Positions 54,662-63,752 of a stretch of 64,000 bases of DNA are shown piece by piece. The stretch's first letter is position 1. Every line of letters begins with the position of its first letter. The DNA comes from Litoreibacter albidus (GTDB lineage Bacteria; Pseudomonadota; Alphaproteobacteria; Rhodobacterales; Rhodobacteraceae), in contig NZ_FNOI01000006.1 of assembly GCF_900107015.1 (NCBI RefSeq), positions 124,001-188,000 on the forward strand. Direction: 5' to 3'. A model generated the notes under the pieces. It did not search any database and had not been told where the DNA came from. It saw only the letters and a list, made by a program, of their open reading frames with translations. Position numbers and translations under genes: made by a program.

Positions 54662-55465
54662 ATGATCGCCATGCGCTGCCACGCACTCATATTTGCCGCT
54701 TTGCTTGCGGCAGGGACTGCCTTCGCGCAGGCCCCGACCGTCAGCGCCGCGCCTGCGGCTGTGGCGGCGTCGCTCCCCATAGCCACGCCCAAAACGATCC
54801 GCCCGATCCCGCGCAATGACCACATCCCGCGCGCCCGTTGGGATTTCCGGCCCGAGGGACGGTTGTGGACGCGCACCACGCTACAGGCGCTCAAGGGGCA
54901 CGGCCTGCCGCTGCTGAGCACAGTGCCGCATGACATCGCGGATTGGTGTCCGGCCTATGCCAGCAACGGTTTGGACAAGCGGGCGGCGTTCTGGAACGGG
55001 CTGCTGAGCGCGCTGGCGAAACATGAAAGCACATGGAAGCCCCGCGCCGTGGGCGGGGGCGGTTTGTGGTACGGGCTGACGCAGATTTTGCCGGGGACCG
55101 CGCGCGGCTACAAATGCCGCGTGGGGTCGGGGGAGGCGTTGAAAGACGGCTCCGACAACCTGAGCTGCGCGGTGCGTATTCTGGCCCACACGGTGCCGCG
55201 CGATAACGCGGTGGCGCGCAAGGCGAACGGCCGTTTGGGCGGTGTTGCGGCAGATTGGGGCCCGATGACCAAATCGGGCAAACGCAAGGAAATGGCGGGC
55301 TGGCTGCGCCGCCAGAAATACTGCAAGCCGCTGAGCGCGACCAAGCCGATCCCGCGGCCAAAGCAGATTGTGCAACTGGCCGCTGAACCGCGATCCGTTG
55401 CGAAAAGCCAGCCCCAAAAGCGGCCCGTGGATATCGCGAAAACCCCTGACACAACGGGGCAGTGA
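54662..55465 (+). CDS. Lytic transglycosylase-like SLT-domain protein
   Basis: A 267-residue exported protein: signal peptide (MIAMRCHALIFAALLAAGTAFA), a Pro/Ala-rich stretch, then an SLT-type domain with the probable catalytic Glu122 in LAKHESTWKP followed by GGGGLWYGLTQILPGTARGY. Such enzymes cleave peptidoglycan between MurNAc and GlcNAc. The last 50 residues are basic and Pro/Lys-rich. The ATG at 54662 is used because the longer frame would extend upstream of the signal peptide. Confidence 0.85.
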   Translation: MIAMRCHALIFAALLAAGTAFAQAPTVSAAPAAVAASLPIATPKTIRPIPRNDHIPRARWDFRPEGRLWTRTTLQALKGHGLPLLSTVPHDIADWCPAYASNGLDKRAAFWNGLLSALAKHESTWKPRAVGGGGLWYGLTQILPGTARGYKCRVGSGEALKDGSDNLSCAVRILAHTVPRDNAVARKANGRLGGVAADWGPMTKSGKRKEMAGWLRRQKYCKPLSATKPIPRPKQIVQLAAEPRSVAKSQPQKRPVDIAKTPDTTGQ

Positions 55466-55597
55466 GTTCCGCGACCTGCCGCAAACTTGTATCTATGCCG
55501 TCAGCCCCCCGCGCGTGTCTGGCCTTGCAGTTATGGGATGGATTGTAGACATGGGCACAGCACAAGCTGCTCCCATTCAACTCACAGGACCTGATCT

Positions 55598-55984
55598 ATG
55601 CCAATTATCGAACTCATCGCCGTTCTGGCTGTCTTCCAATACCTCTACTTCGGCTATCTGGTCGGCAAACAGCGCGGCATCAGCGGGCTGAAGGCGCCTG
55701 CAATGACTGGACACGACGGGTTCGAGCGCATGTACCGCGTGCAGATGAACACGCTGGAGCTAATGATCGCCTTTCTGCCCGCGCTGATGCTGGCGGGGCA
55801 ATACTGGCCGGCGGTCGTGGTGGCCCCGATTGGCGCGATTTACTTGGTGGGGCGCATAATCTTCTGTCGCGCCTATGCGACCGATCCATCGACCCGTGGA
55901 CTTGGCTTTATGCTGTCCTTGGGGCCAATCGCCGTGTTGCTGATCATGGCCCTTCTGGGCGCGGTGCTTGCTCTGGTTAACTAG
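55598..55984 (+). CDS. MAPEG-family membrane protein
   Basis: A 128-residue protein with four membrane helices and the MAPEG-like segment FERMYRVQMNTLELMIAFLPALMLA (residues about 42-66), plus VGRIIFCRAYATDPSTRGLGF. MAPEG proteins include membrane glutathione transferases and related enzymes; the substrate is unknown. It ends three bases from the stop of the convergent DMT transporter gene. Confidence 0.88.
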   Translation: MPIIELIAVLAVFQYLYFGYLVGKQRGISGLKAPAMTGHDGFERMYRVQMNTLELMIAFLPALMLAGQYWPAVVVAPIGAIYLVGRIIFCRAYATDPSTRGLGFMLSLGPIAVLLIMALLGAVLALVN

Positions 55985-55987
55985 CGG

Positions 55988-56866
55988 TTAATCCTGCGCG
56001 ACCTGCTTGCCGCGCCACATGATAAATAGCCCCGATAGCACGATCAGGCCGGAGCCTATGATCATCGGGGCGGTCAGGGTCTCGCCAAACACGGCGAGGC
56101 CGATGGCGATGCCGAACAGCAACCGCGTGTAGCGAAACGGCGTCACGGCGGAGACTTCGCCCGTGCGCATCGCCTTCATCAGGCAGGCGTAGGCCGCAAC
56201 GCCCGCGCCGATTGCGCCGAGCAGGTAGAGGCAGGTTTGCGGGTCGGGGGCCACGAAGGCCTGCCCCTGCCAAACCGCGTAAAGGCCGCCGGAAAAGGCC
56301 AACGCCAGAAAGCCGTAAAGTCCAAGGATCGACGTGCTTAACGCGGCGGGGGCGGCGCGGCTCGCAAGATCGCGCCCCGCAAACCCCAGCATCCCGATCA
56401 CTGCCAGAATGGACAGCGCGGAAAAGCTGTCCGCACCGGGCCGGATGATCACCAGCACGCCGATCAGCCCGACGGCAATCGCCAGCCACCTGCGCCAGCC
56501 GACCTGCTCACCAAAGATCAACGCGGCCCCCGCAACCACCACCAGCGGGGTGGCTTGCAGAATAACCGTGGCGGAGGACAACGGTGTTAGCGCAAGGGCC
56601 AGCACGTAGAACAACCGCCCGAAGATCTCGAACACCACGCGGATGCGCATGGGGCGGGAAATGACGTCGGCGGTGTAGAGGCGTTCTTTGGTGATCAGCG
56701 CCACGGCGGCGAAAATCGCCGCGCCGCCCAGCCCGAAGATAACCATCGTCTGGCCCACAGGCAGGACGGTGGCGGCGGCCTTCACAAAGGCGTCCTCCAC
56801 CGCGAAAATTGCCATGGCGGTGACCATCAGCAAGCTGCCGGTCAAGTTTGCGCTGCGGAGGGTCAT
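55988..56866 (-). CDS. DMT-superfamily (EamA) transporter
   Basis: A 292-residue inner-membrane protein with ten predicted helices in two EamA repeats (first about 8-140, second about 152-285). Typical features are VEDAFVKAAATVLPVGQTM and VLGLIGVLVIIRPG at the end of the first repeat, and AVFGETLTAPMIIGSGLIVLSGLFI in the last. The substrate cannot be told. It lies 27 bases downstream of the SDR gene on the same strand. Confidence 0.88.
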   Translation of the reverse strand: MTLRSANLTGSLLMVTAMAIFAVEDAFVKAAATVLPVGQTMVIFGLGGAAIFAAVALITKERLYTADVISRPMRIRVVFEIFGRLFYVLALALTPLSSATVILQATPLVVVAGAALIFGEQVGWRRWLAIAVGLIGVLVIIRPGADSFSALSILAVIGMLGFAGRDLASRAAPAALSTSILGLYGFLALAFSGGLYAVWQGQAFVAPDPQTCLYLLGAIGAGVAAYACLMKAMRTGEVSAVTPFRYTRLLFGIAIGLAVFGETLTAPMIIGSGLIVLSGLFIMWRGKQVAQD

Positions 56867-56893
56867 GGGCTGTCCAGTTCTGACGAAGGGGTG

Positions 56894-57649
56894 TTACCGC
56901 CCGCCAGTCACGTCCAACGTGGTACCTGTGACGTAGCTTGCACCTTCGCCCATCAGAAACAAGATGGCGTGGGCACATTCTTCCGCGTCGCCTGCACGTT
57001 TCATCGGCACCGTGTCCGCCAGATCGTCGCAACGGTCGGGCAGGCCGCCTTTGCCGTGGATTGCGGTCTCGATCAAGCCGGGGCGGATCGCGGTGACGCG
57101 CACACCGTCCGGTGCAACCTCGTCGCTTAAGCCTTTGGTAAAGATGTCCAAACCGGCTTTGGTCGCGGCGTAATCCACATATTGGTTGGCCGACCCCAGT
57201 CGCGCCGCGGCGGAGCTTGTGTTGACGATCACGCCGCCGTCGCCACCAAAGGCGCGCGACATGCGCAGCACGCCTTGTTGCGCCACCAGCATCGCGCCGA
57301 TCAGGTTCACGTCAACCATGCGGCGCAAGCGCTTGTAGGACATCTCCTCCACACGTTGCGGCTGATCCACGATACCCGCGTTGTTGACCAAAGCGTCCAT
57401 CTGCGGGAAGGCGGCGTCAAACTCCTCAAAGATGCGTTCCACATCTTCGGGGTTGGACACGTCACCTTGGAACATGTGGGTGATGGCACCTTCCTGCTCG
57501 CACATCTGGGCGACCAGTTGGGCGCCCTTCAGGTCGCTGTTGTAATGGATGCCCACGTCATAGCCGCTTTTGGAGGCCAGAACGGCAGTCGCCGCCCCGA
57601 TGCCGGAGCTTGCGCCAGTGATCAGAACTGTTTTGGTTTTACGCGCCAT
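56894..57649 (-). CDS. Short-chain dehydrogenase/reductase
   Basis: A 251-residue SDR with the cofactor motif TGASSGIGA near residue 12, NNAG at about 88-91, a serine in NTSSAAARLGS, and the catalytic Y-A-A-T-K motif (about residues 159-163). A C-terminal YVTGTTLDVTGGR matches FabG-like classical SDRs. The substrate is unknown. It is upstream of the DMT transporter on the same strand and may be co-transcribed with it. Confidence 0.92.
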   Translation of the reverse strand: MARKTKTVLITGASSGIGAATAVLASKSGYDVGIHYNSDLKGAQLVAQMCEQEGAITHMFQGDVSNPEDVERIFEEFDAAFPQMDALVNNAGIVDQPQRVEEMSYKRLRRMVDVNLIGAMLVAQQGVLRMSRAFGGDGGVIVNTSSAAARLGSANQYVDYAATKAGLDIFTKGLSDEVAPDGVRVTAIRPGLIETAIHGKGGLPDRCDDLADTVPMKRAGDAEECAHAILFLMGEGASYVTGTTLDVTGGR

Positions 57650-57730
57650 CTTGAGGCTCTTTCTTCAGTAGGTCGGTTTCGCGGGAATTATAGCACGGAG
57701 TGGGGCTTCAAAGGGGCCGAACTATGACTC

Positions 57731-60298
57731 CTATGCGTTCAAAATTCGGGTCACCATTTCCGACAGGTCGCCGCTGAGGTTCGGGGCGGCTTTGATCCGC
57801 TCCAGCGCGTCGCGCATCATGCCTTGGCGGTCGGCGTCGTAACGCGTCCACGTCTCGAAGGCGGTGGACATGCGCGCGGCGGTTTGCGGGTTCTTGGCGT
57901 CCAGCTTGATCAGCCAGTCCGCCAACAGCGCGTAGCCGGAGCCGTCGGGCGAATGGAAACCGGCCGTGTTGCCCGCGAGCGCCCCGAACACTGCGCGGAA
58001 GCGGTTTGGGTTGGTCAGGGTAAAGTCAGGATGCGCGGTCAGCGCTTCGGCCACCGCTGGGGCGGCGTCCAGCTTGGCAAAGCTCACCTGCATGGCGAAC
58101 CATTTGTCGATGACCAAACGATCCTCTTTCCACTGCGCGTAGAAGGCTTTGCTGGCGTCCTCGCCCACTTCGGCGCGCAGCAGCGCACCGAGCGCGGAGA
58201 GTTGCTGGGTCATGTTGTCCGCGCCCTCAAACTGGGTGCGGGCCTGTGCGCCGCCGTCCAGACGGGTCAGCAGCGACAAGGCGACATTGCCCCACGCGCG
58301 TTTGCCAGCGGCGTCCGCGTCGGGGGAGAACGGCCCGTCCACCTGCATCTGCGCGTAGATGCGGGGCAGGGTGTCTTGCATGGCCTGTGCGATGGATTGG
58401 CTGAGCGTTTGGGCGGTCAGGTATATCTTGGTCGGATCCGGCGTCACGCCGCCGTCAAACAGCGCCTGCGCGATGTCGTCGCCGGAGGGTAGGGAGAAGA
58501 CCAGCGCTTTGAACGCTGGGTCCAGCGTGTCGTCGCGGGCGACCGCCAGCAGCGCGTCAAGGTAGGCCTGATCAGGGGCCGCGTCCTCTGTCACCATGCG
58601 GATCATCACGTCGCGCGCCAAGGCGCGGCCTGCTTCCCACTTGTTGAACGGGTCGGTGTCATTGGCCAGCAGGAAGGCGCGGGTCAGGTTGTCTTGGTCT
58701 TGCTGCAAGATGATCGGCGCGGAGAAGCCGCGGTTGATCGACGCGATGGGCAGCGCATCCAGCCCTGTGAAGCGGAAGGCGTGCACGTCATCGGTGACCT
58801 CGCAGATGCGGGTCGCTTGGATTTCCTCGCCCGCCTCGTTCAGTAGCCCCACGGCAATCGGGATGACCTTCGGGTCTTTCACGTCTTGGCCCGGTGTGGG
58901 TGGTGTGTGCTGCGTGAAGGTCAGCGTGTAAGTGCCATCTTTCCAAGCCTCTTTCACCGATACGCGCGGCGTGCCGGCCTGCGTGTACCACAGCTTGAAC
59001 TGCGCAAGGTCGCGGCCTGTGACCTCCTCGAAGCAGGCCTGCCAATCCTCAATGGTGCAGGCTTGGCCGTCGTGGCGGGTGAAGTACAGATCGCACCCTT
59101 TGTAATAGGCGTCGTCGCCGATCAGCGTCTTCAGCATGCCGATGACTTCGGCACCCTTCTCGTAGACCGTGGCGGTGTAGAAGTTGTTAATCTCCACGAA
59201 GCTGGTCGGGCGCACGGGGTGCGCCAGCGGGCCGTTGTCTTCGCGGAACTGGCGCGCGCGCAGGGCAATCACGTCTTCGATGCGCTTCACAGCGGGCGAG
59301 CGCTCGTCAGAGGTGAACTGGCTGTCGCGGTAGACCGTCAGGCCTTCCTTCAGGCATAGCTGGAACCAGTCGCGGCAGGTGATGCGGTTGCCGGTCCAGT
59401 TGTGGAAATACTCATGCGCGATGATGGCTTCGATCCGCTCGAAGTTGGCATCGGTGGAGGTCTCGGGGGAGGCCAGAACGGCGGACGAGTTGAAAATGTT
59501 CAGACCCTTGTTTTCCATCGCCCCCATGTTGAAGTCATCCACGGCGACGATGTTGAACAGGTCCAGATCGTATTCACGCCCGTAAACTTTTTCGTCCCAC
59601 GCCATGCTGCGCTTTAGCGCGTCCATGCCAAAGGCGCATTTGTTCAGGTCACCGGGGCGGACCCAGATGTTCAGCTCTACCTCTTTGCCGGACATGGTGG
59701 TGAAGGTGTCAGGGTGGTTGACCAGATCACCGGCCACCAACGCGAACAGATACGCGGGCTTGGGCCACGGGTCGTGCCACTTGCCGTCGCCAAGGTCGTT
59801 GCCGTTCGACAGTTTCACCGTCTCTTCGCCCTCAATCGTGACAGAGAAGACGGCCATCACGTCGGGGCGGTCCGGATAGTAGGTGATCTTGCGAAAGCCC
59901 TCCGCCTCGCATTGGGTGCAGTACATGCCGTTCGACATATAAAGCCCCTCCAGCGCGGTGTTGGTGGAGGGGCTGATCTCCACCTCTGCCTCGAAGATAA
60001 ACGGCGCATCTGGGGCAATCGCGGTCAAACCTAGGTCCGTGACCTTGGCGTTCGCGTCTTGGCCGTCGATGGTGGCGGAGATCAGTTTCAGCTGTTCGCC
60101 GTGCAGATAAAACGTGCGGTCGGCGGTGTCGGGATTGGGGCGGAAGGCGATGCGCGAGAGCACCCGCGTGGCGGTGGGGTGCAGCTTGAACGTCAGCTCG
60201 ACAGTGTCCACCAGATAGGCGGGCGGGGTGTAATCGCTGAGGAAGATTTCCAAAGGGGCGGCAGGGCTGGCGTCTTTCATGGGGGCTCCGTTCGACAA
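57731..60298 (-). CDS. pepN: PepN, aminopeptidase N (M1 family)
   Basis: An 855-residue zinc aminopeptidase of broad specificity in peptide turnover. The GAMEN substrate motif (NMGAMENKGLN) precedes the zinc site H295-E-Y-F-H299, with the third ligand Glu expected at 318 in LKEGLTVYRD. Length and motif spacing agree with the E. coli enzyme. It is followed by SDR and DMT genes and is divergent from a small membrane protein gene. Confidence 0.96.
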   Translation of the reverse strand: MSNGAPMKDASPAAPLEIFLSDYTPPAYLVDTVELTFKLHPTATRVLSRIAFRPNPDTADRTFYLHGEQLKLISATIDGQDANAKVTDLGLTAIAPDAPFIFEAEVEISPSTNTALEGLYMSNGMYCTQCEAEGFRKITYYPDRPDVMAVFSVTIEGEETVKLSNGNDLGDGKWHDPWPKPAYLFALVAGDLVNHPDTFTTMSGKEVELNIWVRPGDLNKCAFGMDALKRSMAWDEKVYGREYDLDLFNIVAVDDFNMGAMENKGLNIFNSSAVLASPETSTDANFERIEAIIAHEYFHNWTGNRITCRDWFQLCLKEGLTVYRDSQFTSDERSPAVKRIEDVIALRARQFREDNGPLAHPVRPTSFVEINNFYTATVYEKGAEVIGMLKTLIGDDAYYKGCDLYFTRHDGQACTIEDWQACFEEVTGRDLAQFKLWYTQAGTPRVSVKEAWKDGTYTLTFTQHTPPTPGQDVKDPKVIPIAVGLLNEAGEEIQATRICEVTDDVHAFRFTGLDALPIASINRGFSAPIILQQDQDNLTRAFLLANDTDPFNKWEAGRALARDVMIRMVTEDAAPDQAYLDALLAVARDDTLDPAFKALVFSLPSGDDIAQALFDGGVTPDPTKIYLTAQTLSQSIAQAMQDTLPRIYAQMQVDGPFSPDADAAGKRAWGNVALSLLTRLDGGAQARTQFEGADNMTQQLSALGALLRAEVGEDASKAFYAQWKEDRLVIDKWFAMQVSFAKLDAAPAVAEALTAHPDFTLTNPNRFRAVFGALAGNTAGFHSPDGSGYALLADWLIKLDAKNPQTAARMSTAFETWTRYDADRQGMMRDALERIKAAPNLSGDLSEMVTRILNA

Positions 60299-60397
60299 AT
60301 CAGGGAACTAATGTCGCGCGGGCACGTTAGGTCTGTGAAGCGAGGCGCGCAACCGCAATGCGCCGTGATAACTGGAACGTTTAAGAGGAGTGATACT

Positions 60398-60601
60398 ATG
60401 TCCGCCCCCGATACCAACGTCGATAAGCAAGCCCGAGAACACAAGGCGCCGCTGGTCGGCATCGCGGGCGTCCTGACCTTTGCCGGTGCCCTTTTGGTTG
60501 CCCTGATTATTTGGGTCGTGTCCATGGGCGGAGAGCCCGAGGGCGCAGACGTCCAAGTTGACGGTCGCACCGGTCAAGCCTCTGTGGTCGAGACGGAGTA
60601 G
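60398..60601 (+). CDS. Small single-helix membrane protein, unknown
   Basis: A 67-residue protein with one membrane helix (about residues 20-43, VGIAGVLTFAGALLVALIIWVVSMGG), a basic N-terminal tail and an acidic C-terminal end. A strong AGAGGAG ribosome-binding site sits 7 bases before the ATG, and an intrinsic terminator follows 28 bases after the stop, so it forms its own short transcription unit. No family recognised. Confidence 0.75.
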   Translation: MSAPDTNVDKQAREHKAPLVGIAGVLTFAGALLVALIIWVVSMGGEPEGADVQVDGRTGQASVVETE

Positions 60602-60629
60602 CTGCCCCTCCCGCCTCCCACAGCACCTG

Positions 60630-60665
60630 AGGGCTAGCCTGTCACGCACAGGCTGGCCCTTTTTT
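60630..60665 (+). terminator. Intrinsic terminator after the small membrane protein gene
   Basis: AGGGCTAGCCTGT (60630-60642) and ACAGGCTGGCCCT (60648-60660) form a 13-base stem with one mismatch or wobble, followed by six T (60660-60665). A clear Rho-independent terminator. Confidence 0.88.
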
Positions 60666-60739
60666 ATGTCCAAATTCAATTGACACGCGCGGCCATGTGA
60701 CCAAGCTCTGCCCGACGTCCACGGCGGAGCTTGAAGGCC

Positions 60740-60853
60740 ATGCCAAGTCGTAACACCGCAGCCTTCGCCTCGTTCATGTTTCTGCTGTTCTTGGGAACGG
60801 TCTGCTCCGCGATGGGGGCCCTCCTGTTGGGGCGGTGCTATAGGGCGGGCTGA
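60740..60853 (+). CDS. Possible 37-residue membrane peptide
   Basis: A short frame from ATG 60740 to TGA 60851-60853. It encodes a basic start (MPSRNT), one hydrophobic stretch of about 25 residues (AFASFMFLLFLGTVCSAMGALLLG) and a short RCYRAG end. GGAG lies 10 bases upstream. It has no recognised family and lies just before the glcB operator region. It could be a real small protein or chance. Confidence 0.3.
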   Translation: MPSRNTAAFASFMFLLFLGTVCSAMGALLLGRCYRAG

Positions 60854-60883
60854 AATCTGCAGATTGGTAAGGTAATTTTACCA
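60854..60883. promoter_or_regulatory. Palindromes in the glcB promoter region
   Basis: A perfect 12-base palindrome, AATCTGCAGATT at 60854-60865, is joined to TGGTAA (60865-60870) and GGTAATTTTACC (60871-60882), the latter with 5-base arms around TT; TGGTAA also pairs with TTACCA at its end. TGGT...ACCA half-sites are used by GntR/FadR-type regulators, including GlcC of the glycolate system. The regulator is not in the window, so this is a candidate operator only. Confidence 0.5.
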
Positions 60884-60966
60884 TTCTTGTTGCCTATCGG
60901 AAACTTATTTCCTAGATAGCAAATGACAGCATCCGGCAAGCGCCGCCCAGCGAAGGGAATTTCACA

Positions 60967-63123
60967 ATGACGAACGGCACCGCAACACGTGTAGAGAAAC
61001 ATGGCCTACAGGTGGACAGCCTTCTGGCTGACTTTGTCGAAACGCGGGCGTTGCCGGGGACGGGCGTGGCGGCGGATGACTTCTGGAAAGGGTTCTCCGC
61101 GCTTGCGCATGATCTGGGGCCAAAGAACAAATCACTGTTGGAGAAGCGCGAGAGCCTACAAAGCCAGATTGACGCGTGGCACGCGGCGCGGCGCAATCAG
61201 GTGCATGACCACGCGGCCTATAAGGCGTTTCTGACCGAGATCGGATATTTGCTGCCGGAGGGCGGGGACTTCGAGATCGATACCGCCAATGTGGACCCCG
61301 AAATAGCAACGATCGCAGGGCCGCAACTGGTGGTGCCCATCACCAACGCGCGCTACGCGCTGAACGCGGCGAACGCGCGCTGGGGCAGCCTTTACGATGG
61401 CTTCTACGGCACCGACGCCATGGGCACGCCAGCACCGAAAGGCGGCTACGACAAGGGGCGCGGGGCGAGGGTTGTCGCCCGTGCGCGGGTGTTCTTGGAT
61501 GAAGCCTTCGCGCTGGACGGCACCAGCCACGCCGACGCGCGGCGCTACCATGTGCGCGGGGGGGCACTGTTGGTTGATGACATGCCATTGGCGGACCCGT
61601 CGAAATTTGTCGGCTATAAAGGCCACCCCAAAGCGCCAAGCGCGGTGCTGCTGCGCAACAACGGTTTGCATGTGGAACTGGTGTTTGACCGCACCCACGC
61701 GATCGGCAGCCACGACCAAGCGGGCTTGGCCGATGTGCGGATGGAAAGCGCGGTCTCCGCGATTATGGACTGCGAGGATTCGGTGGCCTGCGTTGACGCC
61801 GAGGACAAGGTGCAGGCGTATTCCAACTGGCTGGGGCTGATGCGCGGCGACTTGCAAGAAGAGCTGGAAAAAGGCGGCAAGACCATCACCCGTAAGCTGT
61901 CGAACGATCTGACGTTTACCGCGCCGGATGGCGGCGAATTGGTGGTCAAAGGCCGCGCCTTGATGTTGGTGCGCAATGTGGGGCACCTGATGACCAACCC
62001 CGCCGTGCTGACCCGCGACGGCGGCGAGGTGTTCGAGGGGCTGATGGATGCAATGATCACCACGCTGATCGCCATGCATGACCTGCAAAAATCCGAAGGC
62101 TTGCGCAATTCACACCACGGCTCCGTCTATGTGGTGAAGCCGAAGATGCACGGGCCGGAAGAGGTGGCGTTCACGGATGAGATATTCACCCGCGTTGAGC
62201 GCATCTTGGGCCTGCCTGCCAACACCGTGAAGCTGGGCATCATGGATGAGGAGCGCCGCACGACGGTGAACCTGAAGCAATGTATTTTTGCCGCCAAATC
62301 GCGCGTGGCCTTTATTAACACAGGCTTTCTCGACCGCACGGGCGACGAAATCCACACCTCCATGGAGGCGGGGCCGTTTTCGCGCAAGGACTTCATCAAG
62401 CGCAAGGCGTGGATCGGCGGCTATGAGAACCGCAACGTGGATATCGGGCTGGAGTGCGGCCTGTCGGGTCGCGCACAGATCGGCAAGGGCATGTGGGCCA
62501 TGCCGGATCTGATGGCAGCGATGATCGAGCAAAAGATCGAGCACCCCAAGTCGGGGGCCAACTGCGCATGGGTGCCGTCGCCCACCGCCGCGACGCTGCA
62601 CGCGCTGCATTACCACAAGATTGATGTCTTTGCGGTGCAGGACAAGCTGAAGGCAGGGGGGCGGCGCGCCCATGTCGAGACAATTCTGGACATCCCGTTG
62701 GCGACCTACCGCATGTGGTCCGAAGAGCAGATCATGCGCGAAGTCGAAAACAACGCCCAAGGGATTTTGGGCTATGTGGTGCGCTGGATTGATCAGGGGG
62801 TTGGCTGCTCCAAAGTGCCGGATATGAACAACGTGGGCCTGATGGAAGACCGCGCGACCTGCCGGATTTCGAGCCAAGCCTTGGCCAACTGGCTGCACCA
62901 CGGCGTGGTGTCGGAGGATGCGGTGATGGGGGCGATGCAGAAGATGGCCGCCGTGGTGGATGCACAAAACGCGCAGGACGCGAGCTACACGCCGATGGCG
63001 CCGGGCTTTGACGGGATCGCGTTCCAAGCGTGCTGTGATCTGGTGTTCAAAGGGCGTGTCCAGCCGTCGGGCTACACCGAGCCGGTGCTGCATGCGCGGC
63101 GTTTGGAGCTGAAAGCCAGCTGA
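60967..63123 (+). CDS. glcB: GlcB, malate synthase G
   Basis: A 718-residue enzyme that condenses glyoxylate with acetyl-CoA to malate, in the glyoxylate shunt and glycolate or purine breakdown. GlcB-type landmarks are [72 protein letters not shown] and [19 protein letters not shown]. The length matches the monomeric G form rather than the shorter A form. The next gene encodes a GlcG/HbpS-family protein. Confidence 0.97.
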   Translation: MTNGTATRVEKHGLQVDSLLADFVETRALPGTGVAADDFWKGFSALAHDLGPKNKSLLEKRESLQSQIDAWHAARRNQVHDHAAYKAFLTEIGYLLPEGGDFEIDTANVDPEIATIAGPQLVVPITNARYALNAANARWGSLYDGFYGTDAMGTPAPKGGYDKGRGARVVARARVFLDEAFALDGTSHADARRYHVRGGALLVDDMPLADPSKFVGYKGHPKAPSAVLLRNNGLHVELVFDRTHAIGSHDQAGLADVRMESAVSAIMDCEDSVACVDAEDKVQAYSNWLGLMRGDLQEELEKGGKTITRKLSNDLTFTAPDGGELVVKGRALMLVRNVGHLMTNPAVLTRDGGEVFEGLMDAMITTLIAMHDLQKSEGLRNSHHGSVYVVKPKMHGPEEVAFTDEIFTRVERILGLPANTVKLGIMDEERRTTVNLKQCIFAAKSRVAFINTGFLDRTGDEIHTSMEAGPFSRKDFIKRKAWIGGYENRNVDIGLECGLSGRAQIGKGMWAMPDLMAAMIEQKIEHPKSGANCAWVPSPTAATLHALHYHKIDVFAVQDKLKAGGRRAHVETILDIPLATYRMWSEEQIMREVENNAQGILGYVVRWIDQGVGCSKVPDMNNVGLMEDRATCRISSQALANWLHHGVVSEDAVMGAMQKMAAVVDAQNAQDASYTPMAPGFDGIAFQACCDLVFKGRVQPSGYTEPVLHARRLELKAS

Positions 63124-63142
63124 GCGTATGGCGCTGGCCTGC

Positions 63143-63189
63143 GTGGGGCGCTGCCCCACACCCCGAGGTATTTCTGAAGCAATGATGGG
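63143..63189. repeat. Dispersed hairpin repeat, copy 2
   Basis: GTGGGGC (63143-63149) and GCCCCAC (63153-63159) form a 7-base stem with a GCT loop, followed by a 26-base tail (63164-63189) that matches the tail of copy 1 at 46786-46811 in 25 positions. It lies between glcB and the GlcG-type gene. The hairpin stem has different bases from copy 1 but the same loop and layout, which implies that structure is being kept. Confidence 0.75.
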
Positions 63190-63201
63190 AGGCCAGACAG
63201 G

Positions 63202-63630
63202 ATGGCTGGAGTTTCTTTGAACAAGGCGCGCACGATTGTGCGCAAGACGATTGCCAAGGGGCGGGAGTTGGAGTTGAAGCCACTGTCCGTGGTGGTGCTG
63301 GACGCGGGCGGGCACGTGCAAGCGTTCGAGCGCGAGGACGGCGCATCGCCCGGACGGTTCGACATTGCGCGCGGCAAGGCTTACGGCGCGGTGATGCTGG
63401 GCATGTCGGGCACGGCGCAGATGGAGCGCGCCGAGCAACAGGCGTATTTCATGAACGCGGTTAACGGCGTCTTTGGCGGCGCGGTGGTGCCTGTGCCGGG
63501 GGGCGTGCTGCTGCGCGACGCCAAGGGTGCGGTGATCGGCGCTGTGGGCGTGACGGGCGACACATCGGCCAATGACGCGATTGCGGCCACGGCAGGGATC
63601 GAGGCTGCGGGGCTTACGGGCGAGGTTTAA
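63202..63630 (+). CDS. GlcG/HbpS-family protein
   Basis: A 142-residue protein with the GlcG/HbpS pattern: LNKARTIVRKTIAKGRELELKPLSVVVLDAGGHVQAFEREDGA, FDIARGKAYGAVMLGM, then GGVLLRDAKGAVIGAVGVTGDTSANDAIAATAGIEAAGL. Members bind heme or degrade small ligands; the role next to glycolate/glyoxylate genes is not settled. It follows glcB by 78 bases, over the repeat, and may be co-transcribed with it. Confidence 0.9.
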   Translation: MAGVSLNKARTIVRKTIAKGRELELKPLSVVVLDAGGHVQAFEREDGASPGRFDIARGKAYGAVMLGMSGTAQMERAEQQAYFMNAVNGVFGGAVVPVPGGVLLRDAKGAVIGAVGVTGDTSANDAIAATAGIEAAGLTGEV

Positions 63631-63694
63631 GCACAGCTGCCCAAATAACGGGCTGTGCGCCCGCGCGCAGAGGGTCTGTGCGCGGGCGCGTCTA
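63631..63694 (+). terminator. Two GC-rich hairpins after the GlcG-type gene
   Basis: GCACAGC (63631-63637) pairs with GCTGTGC (63652-63658). It is followed by a longer G/C-rich inverted repeat, GCGCCCGCGCGCAGA near 63657-63671 with TGTGCGCGGGCGC near 63677-63689. There is no T-run, so Rho-independent termination is uncertain. Confidence 0.35.
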
Positions 63695-63752
63695 TACCTG
63701 CGGCGCGCCATGGGTTAGATCAGTCAGACTGGTTTAACGGAGTATGAGTGGT

